DNA from: Piliocolobus tephrosceles
Lineage: Eukaryota > Chordata > Mammalia > Primates > Cercopithecidae
Assembly (NCBI RefSeq): GCF_002776525.5
Contig: NC_045444.1
Coordinates: 31,582,442-31,646,441, forward strand
Length of the DNA stretch: 64,000 nt
Direction: 5' to 3'
Shown here: positions 50,041 to 63,112 of the stretch, piece by piece
How the letters are laid out: each line of letters opens with the position of its first letter
Numbering within the stretch: the stretch's first letter is position 1
Translations under genes and position numbers: made by a program
Notes under the pieces: generated by a model
What the model saw: only the letters and a program-made list of their open reading frames with translations
Databases searched by the model: none
Told to the model about the DNA's origin: nothing

Positions 50041-50298
50041 GCAGGGGTAGAAAGACTTTTACTGTTAAGGGCCAGATATTGTCAATCTTTTTTAATTTAG
50101 TTATTCTAGAGAGCACATAGTATTACCACATTATGGTATTAATTTGTATTCTCCAATTCGATTAGTATGTAGAGAAAGACTTTTACTGTTAAGGGCCAGA
50201 TATTGTCAATCTTTTTTAATTTAGTTATTCTAGAGGGTACATAGCATTACCACATTATGGTGTTAATTTTTATTCTCCCATTCGATCAGTATATAGAG
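50041..50298 (+). repeat. 124-bp tandem duplication starting in a hAT-like fragment
   Basis: Copy 1 at 50049-50172 and copy 2 at 50173-50296. The first 63 bp are identical; eight differences all fall in the second half. The start (gcaggggtagaaagactttt, then gttaagggccagat) resembles the terminus of a hAT-Charlie element, so an old transposon end seems to be part of the unit. Confidence 0.9.
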
Positions 50299-50431
50299 TT
50301 TATTAAATGTTCATAGACTTACTTGTGTGGATTTTCTGTTAAAATACATGTCTAATGTTTATTGAATTATATTATTATGTTTTGTTTTTATAAATCATTT
50401 TATAAATTGTTATTATTCATTAACAAATTCT

Positions 50432-50432
50432 T

Positions 50433-50468
<36 letters not shown>

Positions 50469-50469
50469 A
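50432..50469. repeat. (TG)n(TA)n microsatellite
   Basis: A run of tg units passes into ta units. Confidence 0.95.
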
Positions 50470-50580
50470 ACATTTTTCTCATATATACATGAGAAATGCT
50501 AGCAGTGAAACTATGCTGTATGATATCATAGTAGGTACCTCTCATTAAACATTAGTTAAAAATTATTTATATTTTATAGG

Positions 50581-50866
50581 TTTTTTTTTTTTTTTTTTTT
50601 TTTTTTTGAGATAGGGTGTCACTCTGTTGCTCAGGCAAGAATGCAGTGACATGATCACAGCTCACTGCAGCACTGACCTCCCAGGCTCAGGTGGTCCTCC
50701 CACCACAGCCTCCTAGGTAGCTGAGACCACTGTCATGCACCACCCCACCTAGCTATTTTATTTTATTTTGTGTATTTTTTGTAGAGATGAGGTTTTATTA
50801 TGTTGCTTAGGTTGGTCTTGAACTCCTAGGCTCAAATGGTGTGCCCACCTTAGCCTCCCAAAGTGC
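50581..50866 (-). mobile_element. Alu SINE, old (AluJ-like), 5'-truncated
   Basis: A 27-T tail, then a reverse Alu with many changes and an extra ttttattttatttt in the linker. It stops after 'cctcccaaagtgct', so about the first 30 bases of the left monomer are missing. Confidence 0.93.
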
Positions 50867-51111
50867 TCATTTAAAAAATTAAATGGTGCTTTGAAGAGCA
50901 ATTGTTACATTAATGACATTTAATAGATCTTATCTTTCTTTTATGAATTGTGATTTGATTACATGTCCCATTTAAGAATTCTTGATCGAGTACAGAAAAA
51001 ATGGGAATGTATGAGGTGATTGGTATGTTAATAAACTTGATTATTGTAACCCTTTTATAGTACATACATATATCAAAACATAATTTACCACCTTTATTTT
51101 CTAATTATACC
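50867..51111. other. Unique stretch, nothing recognised
   Basis: Short AT-rich interval between two repeats. Confidence 0.4.
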
Positions 51112-51470
51112 TGTATTAATCTGTTTTCACACTGCTGATTAAGACATACCAGAGACTGGGCAATTTACAAAAGAAAGAAGTTTGTTGGACTTACAGTTCC
51201 ATGTGCCTGGAGAGACCTCACAATCATGGCAGAAGTTGAAAGGCACATCTCACATGGTGGCAGACAAGAGAAGAGAGCTTGTGCAGGGAAACTCACATTT
51301 TTAAAACTATCAGCTCTCATGAGACATAATGACTATCACAAGAACAGCATAGGAAAGACCAACCACCATGATTGAATTACCTCCCACCAGGCTCCTCCCA
51401 CGACACATGAGAATTGTGGGAGTTACAATTCAAGATGAGATTTGGATGGTGACACAGTCAAACCATATTA
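51112..51470 (-). mobile_element. Solo LTR, MST/THE1-type ERVL-MaLR, complete
   Basis: Starts tgtattaatctgttttcacac and ends cagtcaaaccatatta, a reverse MaLR LTR. It is flanked by a perfect 5-bp duplication, atacc at 51107-51111 and 51471-51475. It is the opposite orientation of the related LTR at 12279. Confidence 0.95.
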
Positions 51471-51475
51471 ATACC

Positions 51476-53035
51476 CCATTAAATCTGGGAGGAGAAAGAT
51501 CTGTGTGACTCCTCTATATTATGAAAGTCTTCATTTGATATAGCACACGAAAGATGAGCCTAAGAAGCCTGAGAAGGTTGAGCACATTGACCAGAGTTTA
51601 TCCAACGCAATGTAAACAAAAGACCAGCAAAACTGAGAGCAATAATTTAGGCAGTCTCTCTTGGCCACAAATAACTCCATGTTATTGGTTTTTTCCTCAC
51701 CAGAAACCCTTGCTATGCCCTTTAATACTCTGAATTTAACAGCAGAATCTTCAAAATAAAGAATGAATATATTTTTCTTTGCACAGTTACTTAATTTCTT
51801 GGAAGCTGACTCAACTTTTCTCTTTTAGTGCCTTACCCTATTAATTTTGACCAAAAACCTTGAGAATGTTTACACTATTCCAGTAAAATTACTTGATTCT
51901 CATAATCATTTGTTGAGAAGTTACTACATGCAAGGTAGAAGTCCTCAAAAGTAGAAAGTGAGAGGTGAATTAAAACTAACTTTTCAAATAAAGAACTTTT
52001 TTTGTATTACATTAAGAGCCAAGAGTTACCAAAAGTTTTTGATGCAACCCAGTATGGGTTCACCACATTCACCATTTGAAACCTCTCCTTCACTAGCTTT
52101 GACACTGCACTGAGACAGGGAAGTTTATTGCCACTTTTTGCTTTAAGCCTTCTCTTTATTTGCTGGATGATTAAAAGCTATTATTATGGGGACCCAGAGG
52201 CTATTAAGGCTATATAGAGATCTAGGTTAGTAATTATGATTATAATAATAATAGTAATAATAATAATACACTATATATATTTTAACTTTTTTTTTTTTAA
52301 TTTAGTAAAATGGCAGACAGTTTAGACTTATAACACCTAAGTAACTGGGGGCTAGTGAGCTACGATATAGATTTTTAATTTCCTGATTTCTTTCAGTTGA
52401 GTCTAAACCTATAATAGATATTAAATTATTTAAATGATGTTTTTATTTTTTTATATATGCCATAATTATTCACTCATTTATTATAAAATGGTCACTCAGG
52501 AAGACTGCACTGATATAAGTCTACAAACTCTGAAGTCCTCAAGAGAGTTTCTATCTTAACAATATTTCTCTCTTGGAAAATATGCACGATGGCTGAAATA
52601 AAGTGGGTTTTAAATTATTATTTGTTGAATTAATGAATGCATGTATGAATGAATTAATAAATGAATTAATAAACTTTTTATTGTAGATCTATTTTAAAAT
52701 AAAGAAAGGTCATTTTATCCAACAAACTGAAATATGTTTCTGCTAGATTAAATATAGAAAAGTAATTCAAATAGAAAAATTATCAAGGAATCCTTATCAA
52801 ATTTCTAGAGTAAAAAATATCTTGAGCTTAAACAAAATATAATTATTTGAGGAAAAGGTAAGTTAATTGGAAAACACATAATTTTACAGGACATACATTA
52901 AATAATAGAATGAACAAAATACTAGGACAAATTCACATCCAGCATAATAACGATCCAGTGTCATTGTTAATTACTTAGGTACACAAATTGATGTGAAATA
53001 CACTGAAACATAAATAGATACATTTTCAAAGAGCA
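51476..53035. other. Unique AT-rich stretch with simple repeats
   Basis: Contains an (ATA)n-rich run (about 52235-52270) and an ATGAATTAATAA-type run (about 52622-52675). Parts such as 51895-51945 hint at an old L2-like repeat, too weak to call. Confidence 0.4.
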
Positions 53036-53039
53036 TGAA

Positions 53040-53320
53040 TATAAAATTAAAGCCAAAATGCCACCAGTAAGTAAACATGAAAAATTTCCAAGCTCAAATA
53101 TGTAAATTAAAACAATTACATTTTTATCACTAGCAAAATTTCAAAGGAAAAAGCCTCTTAATATCTAATGCTGGCAAAGATATCAAGAAAGCGGCAACAT
53201 TTACAATGCTGTTGGTAGTGTAACTTATTATGCTTTACAAAATTTTTACATTTTTGAGCAAGAAAGAAAAGGTATATATTATTTATTCTCTAATACAATT
53301 TACAGAAATTTTACTAGAAA
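53040..53320 (+). mobile_element. Old L1M fragment (ORF2 3' region)
   Basis: The text 'atgtaaattaaaacaattac', 'taatgctggcaaagatatcaag', 'aatgctgttggtagtgtaa' follows L1 ORF2 in sense orientation (aaattaaaacaacca ... ggcgaggatgtgg ... ctgttggtgggaatg). Strongly diverged; ends approximate. Confidence 0.65.
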
Positions 53321-53587
53321 ATGAATTATAATTTATAATTTATTATAAATGAATTATTTATAATATTTATAATTATGATCAATTTTAAAACCACTATAGT
53401 TAGGAAGATGACAATGATTACGGAAATTTGGTTACAACCTGAAGAACTATTTTGTGGCTCATCAAGCATAGCGCTAAGAACTTGAAAGCATCGGGTTCTC
53501 TTTGTTTGAATCACAACTGAAACATAAACATCAGTCTGATTTATATATTTTTTTAAAATTCTGGGCCTCAGTTTATTCATTTATAAC

Positions 53588-53650
53588 ATATGTGTATGTG
53601 TGTGTGTATATATATATTTGTATATGTGTCAATAAATATGTTTGTGTATA
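53588..53650. repeat. TG/TA microsatellite
   Basis: Interrupted tgtgtatgtgtg / tatatata units; a 73-codon frame over it is an artefact of the repeat. Confidence 0.85.
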
Positions 53651-53654
53651 TATT

Positions 53655-56600
53655 TTCCCACATACTTGTGTAAATTCGTGGATTGCAAGGTGGGGTTTCT
53701 CTGAATTAACTCCTATATTTTGATCAGTAAACACCTTCTATGCTTTTACTCCTTACCAGATGCTCAGGATTCAAAGATGTATAAGAGATTGACCTTTTCC
53801 TTAAGGGAAAGCTATCTGAAAACGTACATTCAATGCAGGGGCATATTTCTATCAGCAGGATAAGCAGAGGAGTAGGAAGTGAAGGGCCAATTTTATCTTA
53901 GATGTTATTACTCTTCTATCAATGTAGAGACTTTTTATTTTTTTCTTAACCTGTATACAGCTTAATTTTCAAATCCTGTTGAAAAAGAATATCTATTCTT
54001 AATTAGTTTAGGAGTTATGGTAGATTATCCTCTGAAAGATTAATTACATGCTTTCCAGTGAAGTATTATAAACCATAAGTTTAAAGTTGGACCAGATGCA
54101 TTTCAGCCCTGAAAACTCATTAACCATCTGACCATGTTGCACATATGGTAACAAAGTGAAGAATGTATCCAGTCAAACACACATAAACACTTCTTCATCA
54201 TTATAGGACAACCATGTCTTAAAGTATGCCAGTAATCTTTCTATTTCTGATACCTAGGAATATCAGAGAAACTAGTGAAGGGGAGATTTTAAAGGAATTT
54301 ACAAACCCACACTGAGTATACAGAAGTCAGGACTGTGGTCCCTGGTCTGCTTTTGTAATTTGAATTTTTATTTTTTGACCAAAGTAAGCATTTATCTCTC
54401 TTAATCTCAAGCTTATAAAATACTTGGACTGAAAATGAGAAACTCTATGTTGAAAGTGGACCTTTCTCTCTTGGGGATAGCACCTGCAATGATTTTATTG
54501 GCTAAAATGTTGCATTACCCCCCATCTTCCTATGAGTTTATCCGAGAGAAACTTCCCACTCTTCTTCCTCAGGCAGGTGTCAAGCTTGAGGCATATCCCA
54601 AATCTCCTTCACAACTTCTGTTCACAACACAGTACAACAACTGTCAAAGTAAACATTTTGTGCAGCTCTTCTCTCGATCAAAGATGGCAGCCAGCCTCAG
54701 CAGCCCAAACCCTTTGATAGATGAGATGGTTTCAAAGAGGAATGTTTGATAGTTCCATGTATACAGTCAGAATATGTCTGTCTCTGTATTTTGAAACCAT
54801 GAAACTGGTATTTAAAAGATGCATGTTTTCAGGGGGAGGCTCTCAATCCATCAGATTGGCGCTATTGTTATTAATATACTAGTCAAAATAGTTTACTTCT
54901 GTGTTGTTCTTTCTGTTTTTAATATTTTTGGTAAATGTCTCAGTTTGATAGGTATTTCCATATGCATAACAGACACTGTACAAAGATTGCTGTGTATTTT
55001 AATTAAACGTATTAATAAATAAAAGTTGGCAAAAAGAAAACACTCTATTCATCGCTTTGAGTGTGGCCAGTCCTTTCAAAATCCTTAACAATAACCAGAA
55101 TAGCTTTCAAATTTTATATTGCTGTAATACATCCATATTGGCAAAGGAAGGCAATATTTTATGATTGTTAAAAATGTGGCCATTTTGTCACTGAATTTTT
55201 AGTTTAAAAAAAAGTGGATGGTGTCTTCTGGTGTGAGTAGACAGTTTTGCACATGTTTACAGGTACAGATGGACCTACAACAATGGTCAGGATCTGTTAA
55301 GCAAATAAGTTATTATTTTTCTCTCTATGAATATGAATAAATAAGTGGCAATTTGACTTATTATTTCTTCTACTTTTGAAACGTAATGAATAGGACTGAT
55401 GGTAATTACCAAATTTCTAAATATAAACACTAAATTGCTTGCACAATTTTAAAAACAACCTGAGTTATTATCTTCTTTTTCAGTGGATATTTTTAGAATA
55501 ATTTGTATTTATTTGCTGATTGTGGGTGTTTGTTTTCATGCAAGAACTTGAAAAGGTATGTGAACAAACTTATCAAAATAAAAGATTGAGAGAAAAGGGA
55601 CAATACAGTGTGGCATAAAATGCACGGGGAAAATTTAGAAACTTTTATTCTTTAAATATATAATTACTAATTATCCTATATATTCATCTTTACTATTATC
55701 TTTTTTAAGCTAGTAATGAAAGGTTGAAGTTTACCAAAGATTTCGACTGAAGGAAAAACAGTAATAAGAATTGGGTAAGCATGTAGCATCATTTAATTTA
55801 ATCATTTAATGTCAAGAACGTTTTGAATAGATGTTATCTTCATGTTATAAACATATTTAAAGCATCACACACATAAGCTTGATTCTACAGGTGATGAATG
55901 CAAACTCTTTTCTGCAGAGGTAGTACATCTTTAATTAAACAGAGAAAGAAGAAAGAACAAGAGATTACAGAAGTAAATAAGTAACTACTAAGGAAAGGAA
56001 ATCATTCTGACTCAAATTATACTTAGATTGCACAGAAGAGACAAGGTCCACAATTTGATGTTTCTATTTTACATTTTGAAATACAAGTTCAAGTATCTTT
56101 GCTGATTCAATAATGTTTATTTTTACCTCTGCCTCATTCTTAAGTAAGGTTATGTACCAACTATCAATTACAAAGTAAATAAATAAAAATGAGAGAAAGA
56201 AAAAGTAAGGTTAGAAGAAAATTAAAAACCAAACCACGGTAAGTTAAGGACCTTAACACATTGAATGGTATTCCAACGGTATTTAGCTTGAGGGCTGCAA
56301 ATCTGACCACAGGCATCTTTGTGGCCAATGTAAAGTGAAATATAATCATTTGTTTTATTCCCAGTACCAAAAATGTTTGTAAAGAAATCAGAACAGTTGC
56401 TCAGCACAAATTTTTTTTTTTTTTTAAAGATACAGAAACTGTGGATAAATGAAGTAAAGAAATAAATCCTCTAATAAAATTTCATAAAACACTGCAAATT
56501 CTTTTGGCAAGGATGGATATTCTTAACACTTTAGTACAATGATTTGCTCGAGAGGAATGAAACAAGTATGCAAAATGTAGTAAAAGAAAAAAAAATCTTT

Positions 56601-56855
56601 TATAAGTTTTGACCACGAATCTTGACTACTGTTATTATAAGATTTCAGCTCTGTAAAATATTATAAATTGTGTAGCTTAGTTATACATAATATAAATTAT
56701 TTTAAAGTATCTTAAAATGCATTTGAATTAAATATAATACCGACAAAAAAAGTTCATCTTGTATTTTGAGATGTTAGCATATTAGTATCCATATTAATGT
56801 AGAATTTATATTGAGAGGTAAAAACACCGTTTAATAGGCTACATACATGCATACA
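53655..56855. other. Unique AT-rich stretch, nothing firm
   Basis: About 3.2 kb. The interval 53725-53830 weakly recalls an old L2-like repeat. A 104-codon frame at 54435-54749 is the longest in the stretch and does not resemble a protein family I know. Confidence 0.4.
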
Positions 56856-56864
56856 TGCACACAC

Positions 56865-57250
56865 ATACACAATGGAATATAATTCAACCTTAAAAAAGAA
56901 GGAAACTCTGTTACATGCTATAACATGGATGAACTTTTATATAGTGTATGAAGACATTATACTAAGTGAAACTAGCCTGTTGCAAAATAACAACTACTGT
57001 ATGATTCCACTTACATGAGATATATAAAGTAGACAATTTCAGAGAAATAGAAAGTAAAATGGTTGTTAGCAGGGGATAGGGTGAGGAGAAAATGGGGTGT
57101 TGTTAAATGGATATAGAGTTTCAGTTTTGCAAAGTGTAAAAAGTTCTGGAGATATGTGAATATGCTTAACACTACTGAACTGTACACATTAAAATAGCTA
57201 AGATGGCAAATTTAATGTTAGATGGTTTTTACCAAAATAAAAAAAGAAAA
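56865..57250 (+). mobile_element. Old L1M 3' end
   Basis: Sense-oriented: 'cacaatggaatataattcaacc', 'catggatgaac', 'actgtatgattccacttacatgag', 'gtacacattaaaatagc', ending in 'taccaaaataaaaaaag'. This is the typical order of an L1M 3' end with its A-rich tail. Confidence 0.85.
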
Positions 57251-60200
57251 AAGGCAAACAAACAGATGTACCTTTTAAGAAGTTAAAGAGAAACTTGCAT
57301 TGTTTTGTTGGAAGTAGGACATACTATATAACATCAAATGGCCTACTTATATTATCTCAATGGCTTGACTTTCCAGAAATAGTAGACTCATTCCTTTGGC
57401 AGTCTTCATGAAACACTCTATCTTTTGCTAACATTATTTTAACTCATTTGAGTTGAATTCCAGTGATTGAGGAAATGTTACTATATGGATTTTGCCATTT
57501 AAATATTTCAGCCTGGTGACCACCTGTTCATTGTAAACTTCTTGCTACAATTAGCAATGTCATCTTCACTTTTCTATTTCAGTCCTATTCATAATGGTAA
57601 ACATGCACACTTGGGGCTATAGGATTGTAAGAATAATTAAAGAAAGAAAGTTGGTAATAACCTGATTTGATATAACTGGTATTTTGTGAGAAATTTTTAA
57701 AAAGATGTTCTTCTTCAAAAATCACTGTTTGAATTTCAGATTTTATAAGAAATCCCAGTGTATTTAATGTAGCTAAGAACAATAAGTTAGTTTTCTGCTT
57801 CATTATTACACACTGTACTATGCTAATAACACCTTACTGTATTAGTTATTTCAAAGAAACCTTTTATGAAAAATGATATTTAGCAGAAGTGCTAATATGT
57901 TTTAAATAATATCATATATGCAGTGTTTAAATTGATTTAATTATACTGAAGTATATTAATGGCTTAGTAACACTGTGGGTATATATTTATTTAACTAGGT
58001 CCCTTTCTGTGTTTCTGAACCCTCTCATTTCTTTAAATCCCAGTTCCAGGTATTTGCATAAAATGTACTTATCTTCTTATGTTTAAGAGTTTTATCTTTT
58101 CAAAAATAATTCACTTGTAAACCTATCCTTATTTTTAAATAATTTACTTGTATGGATGATTTCAATACCCTTCTTGAAATATCTCACATTAATCATAGGC
58201 AATGTTTCTGTAGTTTTACCTTCTTACCTGATCAGTTTAACCTATTTTCAGGAATGAAACTCTCAGTTTGGGATTATCCTTTATATATTGTTAATTGCTT
58301 TCAAAAATTTATGATTGTCTAGTGTCCCCAAGCTTATTAATTTCCTTTTGCTACCAAAATGGCTTCACATCTGGATTGTTACCCTTAGCTGAGCAGTTAT
58401 TCTTCTGTATTTTTTTCATATTGCAAAATAGGCAAACAATATTAGATCTCATTTTCCAAGTATGTTCATTACAGCTTAAGAAGTTCACTTTGGATACCTT
58501 TGGCATTTACGAAATAGTGTAATTTTCCAATAGACCACTCAAATTACTTGATGAATTGTTGCACATTTTTCCTAATATGGGGGTAAGTAATTACTTGCAT
58601 AAAGGGTAAAAATGTACTTCTTCTCACCATACATCTGTTTCAAGACAGTGCATGATTTAAACTTTTCCCAATATCATCACTACTTAGCCATTTTACAAGC
58701 TGCATTAAATTCTCTAGGTATATATTTCCATCAATACGATACTATAGATTTACCACATTACTAATTACTCTGTTTAAAAAGTAAATTCTTCATCATTTGA
58801 TTTCAATTTTAATAGCTTTTTAACCATAACTTCAGTTGGAATAGAGATATCTACAATGTAATTTTCTACAAGAAAAACAAAAATTAAACTAAGAAAATTT
58901 AGCAACAGATGCTTCAGAAATGTCTTCACTTGGGGATACATATGTTTGCTTTATGAATCTTGTGAGGCTTGAAAATACAACTTTCAAAAATCTTGCAGCC
59001 TAGAAATGTCACAGCACAAAGAAAGCACCCAAATAAAAGTAATATAGGCAGTGGTCATTAAAGTTATTTCCCCAGTGATACCCTGAATTAATGGTGCAGC
59101 ATCTACACAAGTGAGTTCCCATTTCTTTCTCTTCTCATTTAAGCTCTTCTCTCATTTACATTTTGCATCTTTCTTATATGGTATTTTTCTTTTTAAATTG
59201 TCTTTATAAACTCTGTCTTGGCATTTTTCTTGTCTGTTTCAACTATTCCATATTTATTATTCAATTTGCAAACGATTCTTTCTTCGAAATAAAAAAATAA
59301 AGAAATTCAAAATAGATTTCAAGATTCTCCGGTAAAATTTCTTGTCTGTTCACTAATGTGGAAGTCCTTAATAATGTAAGGATATATAAAGAAAATTTCT
59401 AGTTAAATTTGCACTAATGGAAACTAGCTCCTGCAAAATGGTAGTTTAAGAATTGACTACACAGAAGTTACTTGTTAGTCAAACCCATCTGCAAATATAT
59501 ATATAAAAACATAGAAATATATATAAACATATATATATATAATTTGCCTTTTGGTTTCTATTTAGATGTCTTTTCTCATATATGTAAACATATTTACTTT
59601 AGTTAATTTCTTCTTTTAAATCCTGATAATGCCATGAAAACACTGTGTGTAAATGCATTTAAAATTGAGTAAAGGTCAGGGTTCTGTCTTGATGATGCTT
59701 GCCAGGCACTAAATAAATATTAGTAGATTAATTTATCAGTCATACAAAAATAACAAATTGACTCAAACAATTCCCTAAACATATAAAACCAAATTAACCA
59801 GACAATTCTGTTAAAATGGACTAATACATAACTGCTGTGTAGTCAGTATAAATCAATGATGGGCAATGGGCTGTCTACTGGCCACCTGACTCCTATCTAG
59901 ATGCTGGACTCTAAAATCTGATTTCAAATGGGAATTTTTTGAGTTCATAAAAGAGAAGGAAAAGGAATTAAGGGAAAAACAGAGATAAACTTAGACAAAG
60001 AAAGAAAAAAATACTTTCTACAACCACCTCTGATTGTAAAAGAAGTCCTTTAAGAATATTCTAACTCTGCCAAAGAGGTCCAGCCGGTTGAGAACTTAAA
60101 TAGTGTAGGAGGCTAGGAACTGTCCAGGAGAATTAACGCTGAAAGAAATAATACCAAATCCCTTTAGTCCCAGTTCATTTAAGCCAAATATTGGTGCCTG

Positions 60201-60420
60201 TGGCTGTCTTTTGAAAATGGGGGTGACAGCCCTGTCCTGGTTTGTACAATTTGTCCTTGTTTCCCTCAAACAGCAATTATTCCACAATCATAAGAAAGGA
60301 AGGCTCATCATAAAGAAGGTCCACTTTGGTCTTTTCATTATTTCTGGTTTCAAAAATAAAGCTTGTCATAGGGTAAGCACTCAGAAAATGGGTTATGGAT
60401 AGAAATTAATACATTCTAGT
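57251..60420. other. Unique AT-rich stretch
   Basis: About 3.2 kb without a firm repeat. A TA-rich run lies at 59490-59545, and 59685-59735 ('tgccaggcactaaataaatatt') may be an L2/MIR tail. No exon can be supported. Confidence 0.45.
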
Positions 60421-60424
60421 TACA

Positions 60425-60580
60425 GATGTGATAATAATAGCTGGGTGACTCTCATTAAGTTGCTTAATCTGTCTGAATATATTTCTCTACCTATAAAGTA
60501 AGAAATAATAATACACATCTCTCAGTGTTTCATGGATGGCAACGAATAAAGGTGAATACATTCCATGAATTCTTAAGGAG
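60425..60580 (+). mobile_element. MIR SINE
   Basis: Carries 'gctgggtgactctcattaagttgcttaatctg', 'ctacctataaagtaag' and 'cacatctctcagtgtttcatgg', the MIR order. The antisense 134-codon frame at 60530-60934 overlaps this MIR and the next L1M fragment. Confidence 0.8.
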
Positions 60581-60654
60581 TATGGAAATAATGGTTTGAA
60601 AAATAGTAAAGTTTTCTCCATGCCAAATATTCCCACTCATTTGTATATTTTTCT

Positions 60655-61080
60655 GTGTTTTAAGCCACTCTGTTGAGGAATAATTAACATATAATGTACT
60701 GCACATAAAGTTTGATAAATCTTGACATGAATGTACACATAGAACATCACCACGATAAGAATAATGAACATACCCATTACTCTCAAATGTTTTCTTGTGC
60801 CTCTCCTCCTTCCTTCCTGCCACTTCTTCCTCTAAACACTGACTTGCCCTATTTCTATCAATTACTTTCCATTTTCTAGAATTCTGTATAAATGATATCT
60901 TATAGTGTCGCACTTTTTTGATCATTTCTTTCACTTCTCATATTTTTTTTCAAGATTCAGCCATGGTTAGACATGTATCAGTAGTTCATTACATTTTATT
61001 GTTGAGCATATTCCATTTTATGCATACATCATAATTAGTTTATATATTTAAATGACAATGGGTATAGTTCCAACGATTTA
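60655..61080 (-). mobile_element. Old L1M 3' fragment
   Basis: Reverse L1 text: 'cataaagtttgataaatcttgacatgaatg', 'agaacatcaccacgataag', 'attttctagaattctgtataaatg', 'attcagccatggttagacatgtatcag'. It fits an L1ME/L1M4-like 3' UTR and stops near 61080. Confidence 0.75.
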
Positions 61081-61956
61081 AGTAATCCAGAATAAAGACA
61101 AAGGAAGAAGCAGATACTACAGATAATACACTCACTAGGGCATGGATTTTTTGTCACTCTTGCTTGCAGTATGTTGAGAAATAGTTACTGTCACCCAAAG
61201 TGCCTCATTTCTCTTCCATTTAGTTTCTCTTCCTCTAACAGGCTAGTGTGGCATGATAACATGGCAGTGGTGACATTCCCAACGCACCAAAGAAAAAAAC
61301 AGAAAATATATGCTATTTGAGGCCCAGATTTTGAAGAAGAGAAAATATAGATAAAAGCATTTCTTCAGTTGTGCATCTCTGAATTGATATTTGAACACAT
61401 TATTTCCACTTTTTTAATAAAGTAAATTTAATATTGAAGAGTGACACATATATGATATAAACAGTGCCAAATTTTACTTGTACACCTTGATGAATATTTA
61501 CAAAGCAAACATGTCTGTTTAAACATCATCCAGATCATGAAATAGATCACTTCCAGTCTCAAGGATAATATCTGAATCAGTGACTGTCCCAACAAAGTAA
61601 CTACCTTTGATTTTTAACAACATAATTTTATCAATTTTTGAACTGTATATACATAACATCATGCAGCATATATTCTTACTTCAGTCAATATTAGTTTGAG
61701 GGAGTCACCATGTTATTAAGGTAGTATAAAAATAAGCAATATATATTTATATTTTTAGAGTTTGAGGCTATTAGAAATAAGGTTGATATACTATTTTCCA
61801 CATATTTTGGACACGTGTGTACAAATTTCTGTTGGATATGTACTTGAGAGTATAGGATATGTATATGATAAAATTGTTTCCAAAGCAATTGTACAATTTG
61901 TGTTCCTACAGTGATTCAAGAATATTCTGATTGCACTTCCACCTCATCGATATTTG

Positions 61957-62013
61957 TTATTATTATTATTATGAAGAAGAAGAAGAAGAAGGAGGAGGAG
62001 GAGGAGGAGGAGA
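61957..62013 (+). repeat. Compound trinucleotide repeat (ATT)n-(GAA)n-(GGA)n
   Basis: About five ATT units, then GAA/AAG units, then GGA units, within old L1 sequence. The GAA-GGA part is pure purine on the + strand. Confidence 0.95.
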
Positions 62014-62071
62014 AAATACATTGTAGCAATACTTAAATGTGTAGCATATCTTTTCATCGAAGCTTATTATT

Positions 62072-62373
62072 ATTTTTTTCTTTTTCTTTTGAGACAGTGT
62101 CTCGCTCTGTTGCCCAGGCTGGAGTGCAGTGGCGCTATCTAGGCTCACTACAATCTCTGCCTACCGAGTTCAAGAGATTCTCCTGCCTCAGCCTCCTGAG
62201 CAGCTGGGACTACAGACATGCACCACCACAACCGGTTAATTTTTGTATTTTTTAGCAGAGACAGGGATTCACCATGTTGGCCAGGCTGGTCTCAAACTTC
62301 CGACCTCAAGTGATCTGCCAGCCTTGGCCTCCCAAAGTGCTGAGATTACAGGTATGAGTCACCCTGCCAGGCC
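62072..62373 (-). mobile_element. Alu SINE (AluS-like) in an old L1M
   Basis: A reverse Alu with T-rich tail, both monomers, and the 5' end at 'ccctgccaggcc'. A diverged target repeat is seen in tcatcgaagctta (62054) and tcattctggcttta (62374), both matching one stretch of L1 text. Confidence 0.95.
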
Positions 62374-62700
62374 TCATTCTGGCTTTAATTTGTATTTTCC
62401 TGGTGATCTGAGCAATTTTTCATATGTTTCTTGCAATTTTGATATTCTCTTAAGAGCACTATTAGACTTCTGCGTATTTTTTTATGGTCGGATGTCTGTC
62501 TTTTTATTATTGATTTGTAGAAGCTATTTAGGTAAACTGGATATGACCATTCTCTTTCAGACACCTTTTATGAAAATAATTTCTCTTACATAGAGGTTTG
62601 CCTGTTCACTTTATTTCTAGTGTTTTTCGTTAAAGAGGAATTATTATATTTATTGAAGAACTATTTACCAATATTTTCTTATATGGTTATTGCTTTGGAT

Positions 62701-63112
62701 GTCTGGTTTAAAAAATATTTGCATAACATCAGAGTTATGAATATATCTTCCTAGAGGACTCTTCAGGACATTTTATTATAATTTTCACATATCTGCATTT
62801 TACATGGATTTGAATTGTGTATGTGATGTCAAGTATGAGATAAGATAAATTATTTTTCTATATAACTATCCAATCTTAATTGTGTATATATATAAGTAGA
62901 TATACAATATTTTAATATTCTTGCACTAATATTACCTCATCTTAATTACTATATTTTTAAAATATAAATTTTTATAGGGTGGTAAAAGTTCTTTACATTT
63001 TTCATTACATTTCTTTCTATGAATTAGTTTGGAATTATTGAAAAATGTTTTAAAATATAGTGTTTTAAAATATAATTTTCTAATTATTTGTTGCTTTGAA
63101 ATGTAGAAATAA
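62701..63112. other. AT-rich stretch, nothing recognised
   Basis: No repeat family recognised apart from TA-rich runs. Confidence 0.4.

Larger units (their letters stand above)
61425..62700 (-). mobile_element. Second old L1M fragment, with Alu and microsatellite inserted
   Basis: The same type of L1 3' text starts again ('ccttgatgaatatttac', 'catcatccagatcatgaa'), continues through 'caaatttctgttggatatgtac' and 'ttgtacaatttgtgttcctac', and after the Alu into 'ctggctttaatttgtattttcctgg'. It is a separate insertion from 60655-61080 because the 3' text begins anew. Confidence 0.75.

Noticed and set aside
54435..54749. 104-codon frame as a processed pseudogene
   Set aside because: No poly(A) tract, target duplication or protein similarity that I can recognise.
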